Below, piece by piece: positions 1-13,536 of a DNA stretch of 64,000 bases. The stretch comes from Vigna angularis (lineage: Eukaryota; Streptophyta; Magnoliopsida; Fabales; Fabaceae), in NCBI RefSeq assembly GCF_016808095.1, contig NC_068976.1, positions 22,476,371-22,540,370 on the forward strand, in the 5' to 3' direction. The first letter of the stretch is position 1, and every line of letters starts with the position of its first letter. The position numbers and the translations under genes are program-made. Under the pieces are notes generated by a model. The model searched no databases and was not told where the DNA came from. It saw only the letters and a list, made by a program, of their open reading frames with translations.

Positions 1-1909
1 TAGACTACTTGTTTTAGATCTCATCAAATGTAAGGAGAATGGGAGTTAAGTGGTAGTTCTTTCAAAAACATTTATTAATTTTGAAGGTTTTCATATCTTT
101 ATTTATTTTATTTTAACTTAATTATTTTTTTAAAAGAACCAATATATAAATATTTTGATTGTTATTGATTTTTGTATAATCAAATAAAGCTGCATCCGAA
201 ATTGTTTTATTTTTTACTGGTGAAAACACAGTGTTACGTGTGTTTGTTTTCATTCAATATTAAAAAATAATAAAATTATTATTATTAATATAATTATAAA
301 ATTAAAATAATTTTTAAAATTTTATTATAAATAATTTTTATTTAATTTTCAACATTTTTATAATTAAAAAATAACGGTTAAATTTTAAAAAACTCATTTA
401 AAAAGTAAAATTGATAAAATAATTGTTTTAATTTAAAAAAAAATATTTTTTAAAGAATGAAATTGAAAAATAAATATAGGCATTAAATTAGAAATTTCCT
501 ATATATATATATATATATTATTATGCTAACTACAAATTGTTTCATACGAATAATATATTCCCTTTTCTATTGTTTTATTATTATTAATTAGGATTGGGCT
601 GATTGCAAGACAAAGTAATTGGGCCGAAAGCCCGTGAAAAAATTTGGGATTTATCCTGAAAAAATAATTGTCTGGATTGTGGTGCCAGAAGAGAGGTCAA
701 GTAGATCGTTGACTGTTTCTTCTCCATCTCCTCGAGATCTAGTTCTTTTAAAAATATTTATTCATTACAAAATTTATCTTTTCAAATAGTATTGTAAAAA
801 TTAATAATTTTTTCATATATTTGATCTACCATTGGAAAATAAGAAAGGTTGTTTAGTATAAGTAATCCAAATCAAGTAGTTAATATTTAAATTTAAATTT
901 CATAAGATTCAAAATTCGAAATTCAAAATTAAATTATATATTTAATGAAATAGAAAGTAATTAATAAAAATATATACTTAAAAGTAGAAAAAATTGTGAG
1001 GCCAATGAGTACAGATAATAAATCCTTTAAATGCTTCTGCTCCAAATAAAGAAAAAATGAAGTATAATATACAAATATACTATTGCACATTTGACTTTTC
1101 CTATGTGGTAGGATCCACCTAAATTATAGGCCAAATTAGATAAAAGAAATATTTTGCTAAAAATATTATAATATAAATTTATTTTTTTCAACAAGAGTTT
1201 CTCAAATATTTGTGATAGTAACACGTAATTTTTAAAAACACATTCAAGTTTTAAAAAGTATTAAAAAACTCATACTTTCTTAAAAAAAATATTAGTATAT
1301 ACATTATTTCACTTAATCATGTTTCAGAGATGTTTTTTTTTCGTGAATTTGTTTAGATTTATTTAAAAATGTATGTTTTTACTATAACAAATTTGTCTTT
1401 TAAACAAGAACATTTTATTAAATAAAAGGAATTGGGTGTATAATATAGTAATTTTATAATGTATTCTTAATATTTAACTTTATCAAATTAAGGAACTCAT
1501 TAAATGAAAATTCTCTAAGAAATTGATGACAAATCACTTAAAATAGTTTGTTAAAATAATAAAAAAATTCAAACATATTATTTTCATTAATTTTCCTAAT
1601 TTCCATTAAAAAGAATATTACTGTTTGCATCATATTTATACTTTTTCTCCTCTCTATCTGTTAACAAATCACCCGATCTAAATTAATCTTTAAATAATAA
1701 AGTCTTCGAATAATGCTTCAAAATTGTAAATATGAAACATTGTGCTCTTGAAGAACAAACATTCATCAAGTATTTATTTAAGATATGTTTTGATAAACTT
1801 TTATATAATATTCATAAAAAAACATTAAACTTTGAAGTTTTGTATTTAAATTATAACATTCCAAAATGTATAGTTTTAATAAAAGATACAAATTTTGCAG
1901 GTTACTCTC

Positions 1910-1970
<61 letters not shown>

Positions 1971-2700
1971 TTGAGTTCTATTTTACTTTGGTAATGATAG
2001 ATAAAAATGAAATTTGAGTCTACTTTAATTTTATAAAATTAATTTATACACCTATATAATCTTCTTTAATTTTTAGTTGTAGATTTTTTAAGAAACATAT
2101 TATAAAAAAAATTTAAAATAACAAAGTTTAATAAATTATTTTCTTGTGATTAAATAAAATTACAGTGAGAGTGGGATAACAAAAATTTTATTTTTTGTTT
2201 TTTGTCTTTTGATAAAAAGTGGGACACAAAATAGTTAGCGTTGAAAATGACAATACGCGCTTTCGCATTGGATGCTTAGAAAGTTGTGGTTAAAAGTGAT
2301 TGTGATGTACTTGTTCAATAACACGTATAAAATTACTTACATTTTCTACAAAGTTTCACATGATTTTCGCATTAATGTGAACATTCGGACCAAAACCAAA
2401 CACACCCATAGAGTCAAAGGTACAGCTAACGAGGTCTAATCTAATACTTCATTTGTATCAGAGACAAAAACACACCTTGTCTCTCACACAACAAACCTTT
2501 TCTCACTCAAAAATTATACTTTTCAATCGCTTTCATCTTCCTCTTCTGTTCTTCTGAATTCACTTTTCTTATCTAAACCAATGTGAGAAAAATAAATAAT
2601 GATTACTGAAAAAGTTATAGAAAAAGGGTAGAAATAATAATATATGTGTATGTATGACTGTTTTCTATTAGATATATTTTTTCTGTATATGATTTTGTTA
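1..2700. other. AT-rich intergenic region
   Basis: No gene is supported here. The open frames seen are short, AT-rich and resemble no family known to me. The only clear structure is simple-sequence DNA: a short AT run near 500-518 and a long TA run at 1911-1967. The last few hundred bases, from about 2,450, become pyrimidine-rich and probably belong to the promoter and leader of the receptor-like kinase gene. Confidence 0.6.
1911..1967. repeat. (TA)n microsatellite, about 28 units
   Basis: An almost uninterrupted alternation of T and A over about 57 bases is directly visible. An apparent reading frame ending in alternating I and Y residues runs through it and is not a gene. Confidence 0.95.
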
Positions 2701-3025
2701 ATCATGACATGATAAAACATCAACCTACCTACCATGTTTCTCAGTTAATGTTTTCCTCATTCTTCTTCTTCCACACTCTATTCTGCTTCTACCCTTCTCT
2801 CAAAATCATAACTTTTCCTCAATCATTTGTTTGCCACATTGCATTTTACCCCCATTGTTCAGATTTATATCCTCATCTTCTCAGAACCATTGCTTTTCCA
2901 ACAGCAGAAACATACTGAAGTTCCCTTCTTCTGAATTTGTTCTTCTACTCAGCTTGGTTAGCAATTCTTGCTTCTGTTACGCGTATATGCTTCGTTACTC
3001 AACTTTACTTCTTGTGAATTGCGAG

Positions 3026-3303
3026 GTAAGAATGCATCATTGTTTACCTTTTTGCCTTTTTTGTTGGGCGGGGATTATGATTGTGCAGCAAGAAGACAAG
3101 GTTACTTGTCTAATAATTCTTACATTATTGTTACTGATGCATTTAAGGTTTTTCTTTCTCTCTTTTTCACCTGAGATTCGTAATTGTAGTAAAAAGAAGT
3201 GATTTTCAATGTTGCGTTACATCATTGTAGAATAATATGCTCTAAAATTAATCTTTTGCCTTCAAATTTGTGTTTACACTTGCCCCTTTGCTCTCACTTC
3301 CAG
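3026..3303 (+). other. Probable 5'-UTR intron of the receptor-like kinase
   Basis: A strong donor (GCGAG/GTAAG at 3025/3026) is followed by a pyrimidine-rich tract and an acceptor (CTTCCAG/TGG ending at 3303), 46 bases before the chosen start codon. This is inferred from splice-site quality only. Confidence 0.45.
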
Positions 3304-3349
3304 TGGCGCATTCTCTCATATAGTTGGAGTAGGAGCTACAAGGAAAGGC

Positions 3350-6300
3350 ATGCAGGCTATCTGGTTGATGCTATTGTTGTTGGTGGCCATTGCATTGGGG
3401 AATTCAGACATTGATGCTCTCCTTGAATTTAAGAAAAGCATTCAGAATGACCCTTCTGGATTAGTTTTTAATTCTTGGAATTCCAAGTCTTTAGATTCTG
3501 ATGGATGTCCTAGGAACTGGTATGGAATATGGTGCAGTGAAGGCAGTGTTATATCAATCACTCTGGACAATGCTGGTTTGGTTGGTGACTTTAATTTCCA
3601 TGCAATTCTTGGCCTTGCAATGCTTCGCAATTTGTCAGCCGTGAACAACCAGTTCACTGGAGAACTCTCACATGCTTCTGCAATGGAATCACTTGAATAT
3701 CTTGATTTGTCCCTCAACAAGTTTAATGGATCGTTACTCTCTAACTTGGTTCAGTTGCGCAAGTTAGTATATCTGAATCTTTCTTCTAATGAACTTGGAG
3801 GCCCTCTTAGTATAGAGTTTCACAAACTTGGGAAGTTGAAGTATTTAGATTTGCACATGAATAACTTTTCTGGGGACATAATGCATACCTTTTATCAGAT
3901 GGGAAGTGTGCTATATGTTGACTTGAGCAGCAACAGGTTCTCTGGTGCACTGGATTTGGGACTTGTAGATGAATCTTTTCTCTCCTCAATTCAATATTTA
4001 AATGTTAGCCATAATTCCTTGAGTGGTGAGTTATTTGTTCATGATGGTATGCCATATCTTGACAATTTAGAGGTGTTCGATGCTAGTAATAATCTGTTAG
4101 AGGGTAATATACCTTCCTTTACTTTTGTGGTATCTCTTCGGATACTTCGACTTGCATTCAACCAGCTCACTGGTTTGCTGCCAGAAGCTCTATTGAAGGA
4201 AAGTTCAATGATGTTGTCAGAACTGGATCTTAGTCAAAACAAGCTTGAAGGTACCATCTATGTTTTCAGTGTAAATTGTATCTGTGTTCTTTCCTTAACG
4301 TTAAAACTTTTGCATTTTTTATATATGTTTAGTTTGTAAACCTAAACGTAAGATGCAATTGAACTGGTAGTCTACTCCCATTGTGTTGCTGTCAATTGTG
4401 CTGATTTATTCATAAATGAAGATTTGGTTGTTAAAAACTACTGCCAATAACCCACATCAGGCTTCTGTTTAGTTACTGAAATGTGAAACTGCAATGCCAT
4501 TTTTAAGTATCTTTGGGGATTGTTCTTCTGTGGAATAAATAAAATATTTTTCATATTCCTGATGCCATGGCTTCCAAACGTCTTATTCAATGAGTTTCTG
4601 CTTACCATTTTCATCACAATTTAAACTTTCTTTGTAGGTCCCATTGGAATTATTACCTCGGTGACTCTGAGGAAGCTTAATTTATCTTCAAACAAGTTGT
4701 CTGGCCCCTTACCTCTGAGGGTAGGCCACTGTGCTGTCATAGATTTTAGTAATAACACGCTATCAGGTAATTTCTCAAGGATTGGATATTGGGGTAACTA
4801 TGTGGAAGTTGTTCAGTTAAGTACAAACACATTGATTGGAATGCTTGCAAATGAAACTTCTCAATTTTTAAGGTTAACTGAACTTAAGGCATCCAATAAC
4901 TTGTTAGAGGGCTTTCTCCCACCGAATTTGGGAACATATCCAGAACTGAAGGAGATTGATCTTAGCCTCAACCAGCTTTCTGGGTTCCTCCTACCAATCT
5001 TTTTTTACTCAACCAAATTGATTAATCTAAATCTCTCCAACAATAAGTTTTCTGGATCAATTCCTATTCAATTTCAACCTCCAAATACTCCATTGGTTTC
5101 TACTGAAAATATTAGTCTGGTGTTTCTTGATCTTTCAAACAACAACTTGAGTGGGCCTCTTCCTTCAAATATGAGTAGGCTTCACAATTTGGCATATCTC
5201 AATTTATGCAACAACAAACTGGAAGGTGCTATTCCTGATGACCTTCCAGATGAGTTGAGAGGATTAAATGTGTCCTTCAATAATTTTTCCGGTGTGGTAC
5301 CTGAAAACTTAAAGCATTTTCCTGAATCAGCATTTCATCCAGGAAATACCATGCTGGTGTTTCCTCATTCGCAATCATCTCCAAAAGATGCTTCCAACCT
5401 AGGTTTGAGGGAAGATCGGGTGCATAGAAGGTCTGCCACTAGGATAGCCCTTATTGCATGTTTGGTTGCTGGTGCTTTTGTGATGGCTTTTGTGGGCATA
5501 ATAATTTACTATAAGGTTCATCATGAAAAAGAAAGGGCTTCTAAACAAAATGAAGCTAGAGGTATCACTCAAGAGGGTACTTTCACATCAAATACAGAGA
5601 CAGTTTACAGAAATTTGGAAGCATTGCCACCTTCTCAAAGGGGCTCTTCTGATGCAGCAAGAAACATTCATCCAGTGGGAGAGAAGAACGAGGAAGAAAT
5701 GTATTCCCCAATGTCTATTTTGTCACCTTCAAATCCTTCATCTTCTAAAAGCTACCAGTTTGAGAATCCTGATTCCCTCCAAGTATCATCTCCAGATAAA
5801 CTGGTTGGAGACTTGCACATATTTGATGGGTCCTTGGTACTAACTGCCGAAGAACTTTCATGTGCTCCAGCAGAAGTTATTGGCAGGAGCTGTCATGGAA
5901 CACTTTACAAAGCAACACTAGACTCTGGTCACACATTGGCTGTCAAATGGTTAAGAGAAGGAATAACCAAAGGAAAAAAGGAGTTGGCAAGGGAAATAAA
6001 GAAACTTGGGACCATCAAACATCCAAACCTGGTTTCTGTTCAGGGTTACTATCTGGGGCCAAAGGAACATGAGAAACTGATCATATCAAATTACATGAAT
6101 GCACAATCTTTGGACATTTATCTCCGTGGTAACCTTAAGTTTATAGCTTCATGTTTGATAGCAGCAATAAACCTAGGCTTTCTGGTCGTTTAACTGTTTG
6201 TTTTTTTACTTATATGCAGAAGTAGATAAAGCAAATCTGCATCCTTTGACTCTTGATGAAAGGGTGAGGGTGGCTATAGAAGTGGCACTGTGTCTACATT

Positions 6301-6812
6301 TCTTACATGATGAGAAAGCCATACCTCATGGCAATCTCAAATCCACAAACATTTTGCTAGAAACTCCCAACAAAAATGTTCTCCTCACAGACTACAGCCT
6401 GCACAGGATACTCACTGCTGCGGGTACTACCGAGCAAGTTCTGAATGCCGGCGCACTTGGTTACCGGCCGCCGGAGTTTGCTAGATCGAGCAAACCATGC
6501 CCTTCCTTGACAAGTGATGTGTATGCATTTGGAGTGGTGTTGTTAGAGCTGATAACAGGAAGAAATTCAGGAGAAATAGTTTCTGGGATTCCAGGGGTAG
6601 TTGACCTCACTGATTGGGTGAGGTTTTTGGCTGAACAAGAACGTTGGAGCCAATGCTTTGATAGGTTTCTTCTAGTGGAGAAACATAATGGGGAAAAACC
6701 CTCAAAAGTACTTGATGAAATGCTAAAGGTGGCTCTTAGATGCATCCTTCCAGCATCTGATAGGCCTAACATGAAAACCGTCTCTGATGATCTCTCAACA
6801 ATAATAAGGTAG
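3350..6812 (+). CDS. LRR receptor-like pseudokinase (At5g10020/GHR1 type)
   Basis: Plasma-membrane receptor with extracellular leucine-rich repeats and a cytoplasmic kinase-like domain. Three coding exons join in frame: 3350-4250, 4638-6128 and 6220-6812, giving 994 residues, close to the roughly 1,050 of Arabidopsis At5g10020. A signal peptide (about residues 1-18) is followed by the plant LRR N-terminal region (ALLEFKKSIQNDPSG) and about 20 LRRs, then a membrane segment near residues 570-592. The kinase part follows the SPDKLVGDLHIFDGSL motif. Lysine 737 (AVKW) is kept, but the catalytic HRD is HGN (834-836) and DFG is DYS (855-857), so phosphotransfer is unlikely. At5g10020 and GHR1 relatives are known for such sequences and act in stress, sucrose or guard-cell signalling as scaffolds. 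The specific role here is inferred. Both GHR1 and At5g10020 share the motifs. I favour At5g10020 from the phrases ATLDSGH and LHFLHD. Confidence 0.93.
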
Positions 6813-9800
6813 AGTTGCTGATCATATCATAGCCTTAACCACTAACATCTGCTTAATTTCTTCAAGTTTTGCTTTTCAATTTTGTTGAATTTTGGTCCCT
6901 TGATGACAGCACTCAACAACAGGCATTATAACAAACATGTGAGGATATGAAACGAAATTCTTTATCAAAGGACATTCATTTTTTTCAACCCTTCAATGGG
7001 CAGCTTGTGTATATTCATGATTTTTGCTGTACTGTTCTGTGTAATAATTGATAATGCTAGAACACGTTAATCCACCATTTTCCCATTATGCTGTCATCCA
7101 AACTCACACTAACTTCTCTTCCTTTTGTGCTTGATCATGAAAATGTGAATGAATGATTTTGTTTGTAATTTTTTTTTAATTTCAATTTGATTAAATAAGT
7201 AGGCTACAAAATTTATTCCTTGACCATCTCAATATTCTCTCTTGTCCTAAGATTTTTCTCTATATATCATTTGGATATTTTTAAGAATTTGTTTTTCATT
7301 AGTTTTAGAAAAAATATATTCTTTTAATTAAATTAAATTTATGAGATTATAAATAGAAAATTAAACATTTCGTTTTCATTTTCTTATAAACATTCATTGA
7401 AATAGGTTTGATTCACTTGTTCATTAATATGACCAATGATTAATGTATACATTATACAAAAGAGATTTACGGTTAAAAATGATTTTAGGAGGTTCACCGA
7501 TAACATTAAGGTAAAAAAGTTATATGTCTAATAAAAAAAAAATTATGATATATTTACATATGTACTATTTCACTCAATTGAAGTGGTCAAAATTTTCAAA
7601 CAAAATCAATGAAAAACTTAAGATATCTTCAAATTGATAGCACAATGAAACACGTAAAATATCTATTTAGCATTGACATACTTGCGTACATAGCTTCTCC
7701 ACTAGATTCTCACAAGATAGCTCATCGTTTTGAAAATCAAGAAATCTGTTTTAAAAGTAAATAAAAATAATTCAAAATAATTTTTAGAATTAAATATAAT
7801 TTTAGTGCTTTAATTTTTAATAAAAATTAAAATTAATTCTATTTCGAAACTTTTAATTAAATAATTTAATCATTTATCTTTATAATAGTATAAATTTAGT
7901 CTTTTAGTCAAATTTTATTAAATTTATTTAAAGTATTGAATATCTTTCTCTACTAACATTGAATAAAAATATGTCTTAAATAATTAAAATGTTATCATGA
8001 AATATTTTTGAAACATCGAATAAATTTAACAAAATTGTGTTAGAATGACTAAATTCACACATTTTTAAAATTAAGAGTAAATTAGTTAAAGTTTTGATGA
8101 TGAATTAATTTCAATTTTTACTAAAAGTTAAAACAACAAAAACATACTTAACTTGATTTTTAAAATAAATATATTTAATTTTATATTCATAAGTTTTAAA
8201 ATTTAATTTAAAAACGTAACTATCACTCTTAGTCACCTTTACCTACATTTATTTTAATAATTATGGTAATAATTGTCGTTACTGAAAACAGTTTAGTTGG
8301 ATGTAATATGCAATGACAACATAGAAATATTCTTAAGGAAAACAGTTTTTGTCTGTGTGGCACAATGAAAATAATTTTATTTTTGTAAGAGTTTTTTTTT
8401 TTTCAAGTATTATGTTGTGCATTATACACATCGAGACTTACGTGTTAATGAACTTACTCATAAAAGCATTTTTCTTGATTAAATTGAAATACTAAATATT
8501 TTTTAAAAAGTTATATTTTAAATAAAGATGTTAAAATGAGTTAAAAATGAGTCATTTTAATACGATGATGTTATGAGTGAAAAAAATTATAATTTGATTT
8601 GATTCATCGTGAATTGATTGATTAGGCAGATGATCTCATTTAAGAATTATTTATTTACTTTATATATTTATTGTAGAAAGTTTAATGATTTATCAAGTAT
8701 TATTATAAGGAAAATTTATGAAAAAATGGTAGAAAAAAAAAGTGATTGGTAATAGATTGTCTCAAATCATTTAAACACAATTCAAATTAGTTTAACTCGT
8801 AGTTTAAGTGAGTAAAATAAATTAGACTCACATCTTAAAAAAATAATTTTTTTATTAGCCATGTTAACTGAGAATTGCAGTACATTTTGACACCTTTGTA
8901 TTTCAATATCCAATCATCACAGTGATACTTTCCTTTTATTAAAACTAAATTAATTATAATACATTTAATTTCTTAATTAAAATGAACTTAATTATGGTAT
9001 GTCATCCATTTAAATTGACATTGTTTTAATAATAATTGAATCAATTATTATTAGGAAGTGACAAAATGAACTGTATATATTTAAAATCATAACAAAAGAA
9101 ATCAAAATCATGTACTTATAGATATGTATATATTTAAAATCAACATGCACATAGAGAAAGAGATTGTATTGCCTTCACGTTCAACACCTTCTAACAAGAC
9201 AATGCGAATTGAACCTAAGAATAACTAACAAACATAAATATTAACAAAACAAAAATCCTCCAATTAGGATAAGATGCTAAAATTGAATTAAAACTGAAAA
9301 TTTATGAGTTTAATATGCAAAAACAAAAACTAAACCTAAAAGATAAATGCAAAGCTGCCAACAAATCTAATTAATATTTAAGTAAAGTGAATGCATGAAT
9401 AAAAATAAGTAAAATTAAAAACCAAAATTAGAAGAAGGTAATTAAGAAAAAATGAAATGTGTAATACGGTCAACTAAATTGCAAATATAAAAGGTTTAAT
9501 GTTTTTAACTTGAAGTACAAAATGATACAATTTATTTTTTTATAGAATAGTTTAGTTTTTCTAATATAATATAGTATACATAATTTAGTGCAATTACGTT
9601 AATTATATCCAGCCATAATTATTATATAAACTACATTTGCAATAAATTAAATTAACTTGAAGAAGTTTGTTAGAAGCAAAAGAACAAAAGAAATAACAAA
9701 TGTGGAATGCGTATACATTAAGGAAAAGATTGAGAGGGTTTATTTATTTTGGGCAATCCATAAGAAAAAACAAAACCGCGTGTGTCAAAACGCCAACTAG

Positions 9801-10733
9801 CAAGTACCCAAAAGAATCTCACTATACAACCTTTGCCATCCAAATGGAACATCCAAACACACCTTTTCCTTTTTATTCCTTCTAAACCTGCCAACTGTAC
9901 CCCATTCGTTCCCCCTCATCAATTTTAATTTAAATTGGATTTTTATACTTCTCAAAAAAGTTATATTTCCTATTATTAAAATAAATTATAAGCAATAAAA
10001 CATGCATCTTTTTTTTATCAATTTTATTTAAATATACTAATATCCAAAGCATAACTTCTTTCGAATTCATGCCATTTGTTCAAACTTAAATTCTGTCTCA
10101 TGTTCATATTTTTTCTAACAAAAATAGAATTAAAAACTCTACTAATAATCACCGCTCACGGTTTGAATTAAGTTTGCAAGATTTGAAAATTACATAGCTA
10201 TTTATTTATCACTTATCTAAATAATAAATTCATAATTAATGCAATGCAGCATTATGATCTGTCTGTTATTTTTTATTATCATCCTCATCAAACAAAAAAT
10301 TGTTTCAAGTTATTAGTTTTTTTTATTAAATTTAATTTTAACAAGCCATTTAATATTTTTTTAAACTACAAATAGACACGTTTAATCTTTTAATTTAATT
10401 TTAGTTTTAATCTTTTAATTTAATTTTAATTTTAATCGTTTTTTCTTAAATTTTTAATGACACTCCCTCAGAATTTTAATGCCATTTAATATTTTTGAAA
10501 ATGAGATAAATTTTCTTTACTATTTTATAAACTATTAATTAAATTTCATATTTAAATTTTTCTAAAGCGCGTGGATATTCCACTACACGCGTAAACGGTT
10601 TGCTTCATATACAGTCACACAGAAGCACCTAAACAAGTTGTAACACTCACTCGTTCTTTTCGCTTCGCTTCAGAGTTCTCATTTGCATTCGTATTTGCAG
10701 AGATAGTTTATTGACCGGTCAGTGACTTACTCA
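6813..10733. other. AT-rich intergenic region with one decayed MITE
   Basis: The 3' UTR of the receptor-like kinase probably occupies about the first 300 bases. The rest is AT-rich with no supported gene. A short open frame at 9700-9885 has no recognisable family and is not called. A Mutator-type foldback element is described separately at about 7787-8154. The last 150 bases are a pyrimidine-rich leader of the NHL gene. Confidence 0.55.
7787..8154. mobile_element. Old Mutator-type MITE (foldback)
   Basis: The two ends are imperfect inverted copies over about 45 bases. The left end reads GAATTAAATATAATTTTAG, and the right end read in reverse begins AAGTTAAGTATGTTTTTG. Flanks TAATTTTTA (7778-7786) and TGATTTTTA (8154-8162) match at 8 of 9 positions, as expected for an old 9-bp target duplication; the right boundary is uncertain by one base. 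The termini match the elements at 30630 and 51146, so all three belong to one family. Confidence 0.6.
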
Positions 10734-11555
10734 ATGGCTGACCGAGTTCACCCCCGCGACTCGCCTCCCCTTTCCGCCGAGTCACAATCAGCTTCGCCTC
10801 AGGATTCCTCTGTCGTTCCACAAGCGCTGCGGCCACCGCCGTCGGAGAAGCCGGTGCCCTCACCTGGAACCTACGTCATCAAGATACCCAAGGATCAAGT
10901 CTACCGCGTTCCTCCGGCCGAGAACGCCCGCCGCTACGACCAATATACTCACCGGAAGCACCGCCGGAGCCGATGCTGTAGCTGCTGCTGCTGGCTCATT
11001 GGAATCCTCTCCATTTTGATCGTGCTTCTTGGCATCGCCGCCGGAATCTTCTATCTCGTTTTCCGTCCGAAGGCTCCGAAGTACACCATCGAAGACATCG
11101 CCATCAGAGGAATTAACGTCACGTCGCCGTCGTCCGATGTGGCAATCTCGCCGGAGTTCAACGTCACCGTCAAGGCCGATAACCCTAACGACAAGATCGG
11201 AATCTACTATTTGAAGGATAGCTCCGCCGAAGTATTTTACAACGACGCGAGGCTCTGTAACGGTGCACTACCGGCGTTTCACCAGCCGTCCAATAACGTG
11301 ACGGTGTTCGGGATGGTTTTAAAGGGTAACGGAATCGAGCTTAGGAGCGAGGACCGAAAGTCGTTGGTGGAGTCGCAGACCAAACGGAAAGTACCATTGA
11401 CCGTTAGAATTAGAGCGCCTGTGAAAATAAAAGTTGGGTCCGTTAAGACGTGGAAGATTACCGTTAAGTTGGACTGTGACGTGACGGTGAACGACTTAAC
11501 GGCGCAAGCAAAGATCGTTTCTAAACGTTGTGACTATGAGGTTGATCTTTGGTGA
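10734..11555 (+). CDS. NDR1/HIN1-like (NHL) LEA14-domain membrane protein
   Basis: Intronless gene of 273 residues. The first ATG is at 10734; an in-frame GTG at 10722 lies upstream but is not a plausible plant start. A proline-rich cytosolic N-terminus carries TYVIKIPKDQVYRVPP, then a basic and cysteine-rich stretch (HRRSRCCSCCCW, 76-87), one membrane span (about 87-110) and an extracytoplasmic LEA14-like beta domain. The family signature NPNDKIGIYY is at 150-159. These features place it among NHL6/NHL13-type proteins. Family members sit at the plasma membrane or plasmodesmata and take part in pathogen or ABA/stress responses; which of these applies cannot be seen from sequence. Several Asn-X-Thr/Ser sites suggest glycosylation. 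The gene is clearly more GC-rich than its flanks. A truncated relative lies 27 kb downstream on the same strand. Confidence 0.93.
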   Translation: MADRVHPRDSPPLSAESQSASPQDSSVVPQALRPPPSEKPVPSPGTYVIKIPKDQVYRVPPAENARRYDQYTHRKHRRSRCCSCCCWLIGILSILIVLLGIAAGIFYLVFRPKAPKYTIEDIAIRGINVTSPSSDVAISPEFNVTVKADNPNDKIGIYYLKDSSAEVFYNDARLCNGALPAFHQPSNNVTVFGMVLKGNGIELRSEDRKSLVESQTKRKVPLTVRIRAPVKIKVGSVKTWKITVKLDCDVTVNDLTAQAKIVSKRCDYEVDLW

Positions 11556-13536
11556 TGAAAAACATGGACAACTGGAGTCAGTTTTCCTTTTTTTTTCTTT
11601 TAATTATTATTACTCTTTGTCAGAGATACACAGAAACATTCCTGAGATTATTATACATTGTTTATATTTCAAATAAATATAGCGAAATTTGCAGAAATTA
11701 TAAAAAATAATAAAAATCTCACACCATCGCTGTATCAATAAATTACAGCATTTATTCATACGTCATGGGTGTGAGATTTTGATTTGGTTTTGCTGTAGAC
11801 AGGTCATTTTTGTTATAAATGTTTTAATTTCAGTATGTTTTTCTTGAGATAAAACATCAACTTTTTATTATTGACTTAAAATTATTAAAATTATATATTT
11901 AGTGAATTTTGTTTATGACGTTATACTTTTAAAAAATTTAAGAAAAAGTAAATATTACATTAGAAAGAGTGTGTTAAATAAAATGCTTTCTACGTCACTT
12001 AATTTAATTTAAATATAAAATATTTTGACTCATTAATAATTATGCAATACATTTCTTTCTTGACCATTTCTCAGAGTAGAGTAGCTAACCTTTCATTATC
12101 AATTTATCAATAATGGCAATGTCATAAAACAAGTTGGTATACTTCTAAAAGACATTACTAGGTTTTGATATTATTACAGTGAGACTTCACTTTAAAAAAT
12201 AATAACTATTGGTAAATATTTGATAATTAATATTCAAATCTTATTTTTCATCAGCAACTAAAATCTAAAATCACTTATTTTACCTCATTCACAAGAAGAA
12301 TTACATTGGATTAGTTAGTTTTTTTTTTTATTGTTTTTACTAATTGGTGAATATCCATGAATGGGAAAAGGTCCAGATTTTGCGTAATCAAATAAGTGAA
12401 ATTAACGTGCAGAATTGAATATACTTTTTGTTAGGTGGATGATTGAGAAATGAACACTGGACTTATGTATTTGAGGCAGATTAACTAATGTATTAAAAAT
12501 AATTTAAAAATTAAAAGTATTGTTTTGGGAACATACTTTTAACACCGTCATTACCGGTGCATCTTTATCAATCTAATATTTCAGCATTTACTGTTTCCAC
12601 AGCGGCACGTAAAACTTATTACTTATCTCCATAAGTCAAACCTAATTCTAACCACTAGGTGCAAGAACATAATGGTGAGATATTGATTAAAAAATTAAGC
12701 AAAATTAATTGCTTTACTTTAATATATGCTTTTATATCCTATAAAATTAATTAAAGTTATCTGGGAGCTATGTTATGTTATGTCATATTTATGCAAACAC
12801 TTTGTAACCAAAAGAGGGGTGTTATTCTTTTGATAACCATTTTAATATCTTTGTGCCTAAAAAGAAGATTTAATGGCCTTAAAAGCAGCTAGGGGAGTCG
12901 AAATTATGAACACTTTTTGAGACATTATCATCGGTATTCAACTCGTTTATCCCAAAAGTTGTTTGAACAATTTATAAATGCAAGTTGTTCAAAATTACGA
13001 TGTGAACTATTTGAGTGTTTTCTAAAATTTAAGTTAACTAATAATTATGTACACATAACATAAATGAAATAAAAATGACACCAGCAATGAAAATGAAGAA
13101 GCAGAGCATATGTCATGGTAGAAAACCTTTATTAGCAAAAATTTGCACCCAAATCTTCACCATCATAATCTCATCAGATGAATCTATCAACTCCTTTTTC
13201 TTCATTCATAAACTAAGGTATTCCAATGCCAGAAAGCTCCTTGCTTTGTGAAGGTATGAGAGTGTCATTGTACACAATCTTATCATTGCATTGCATATAC
13301 AAAGAGACTGTTTCTTGATTTGAAGATTTGAACCCCAAAAGGAGTAATTGAACAATAAGTGTGGCAATCTGTAAGGTCTTTATTACATCCTACCATGCAC
13401 AAATGCTCCATCCTGTGGACTTGAATGCTAAATATAAAGCTATAACTCTGCAATTCCACAATGTTTCATCGCAATTCTCTTATCATGTGGATGCTTATTT
13501 TCAGGCTAAACCACTTGAGATTGTGACTTTGAAGGA
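11556..13536. other. Intergenic region between convergent genes
   Basis: AT-rich DNA between the NHL stop and the DUF630/632 stop on the opposite strand. The segment 11640-11930 also occurs, diverged and split, beside the NHL pseudogene at about 38160-38192 and 39140-39330. The stretch 13100-13536 probably contains the 3' UTR of the minus-strand gene. No other gene is supported. Confidence 0.5.

Noticed and set aside
1732..1974. 80-residue frame ending in alternating I/Y
   Set aside because: It is created by the TA microsatellite and has no family resemblance.
9700..9885. 61-residue frame upstream of the NHL gene
   Set aside because: Short, with no recognisable motif and no promoter or splice support.
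10722..10733. Upstream GTG as start of the NHL protein
   Set aside because: Plant translation normally uses AUG; the in-frame ATG at 10734 gives a typical NHL N-terminus.
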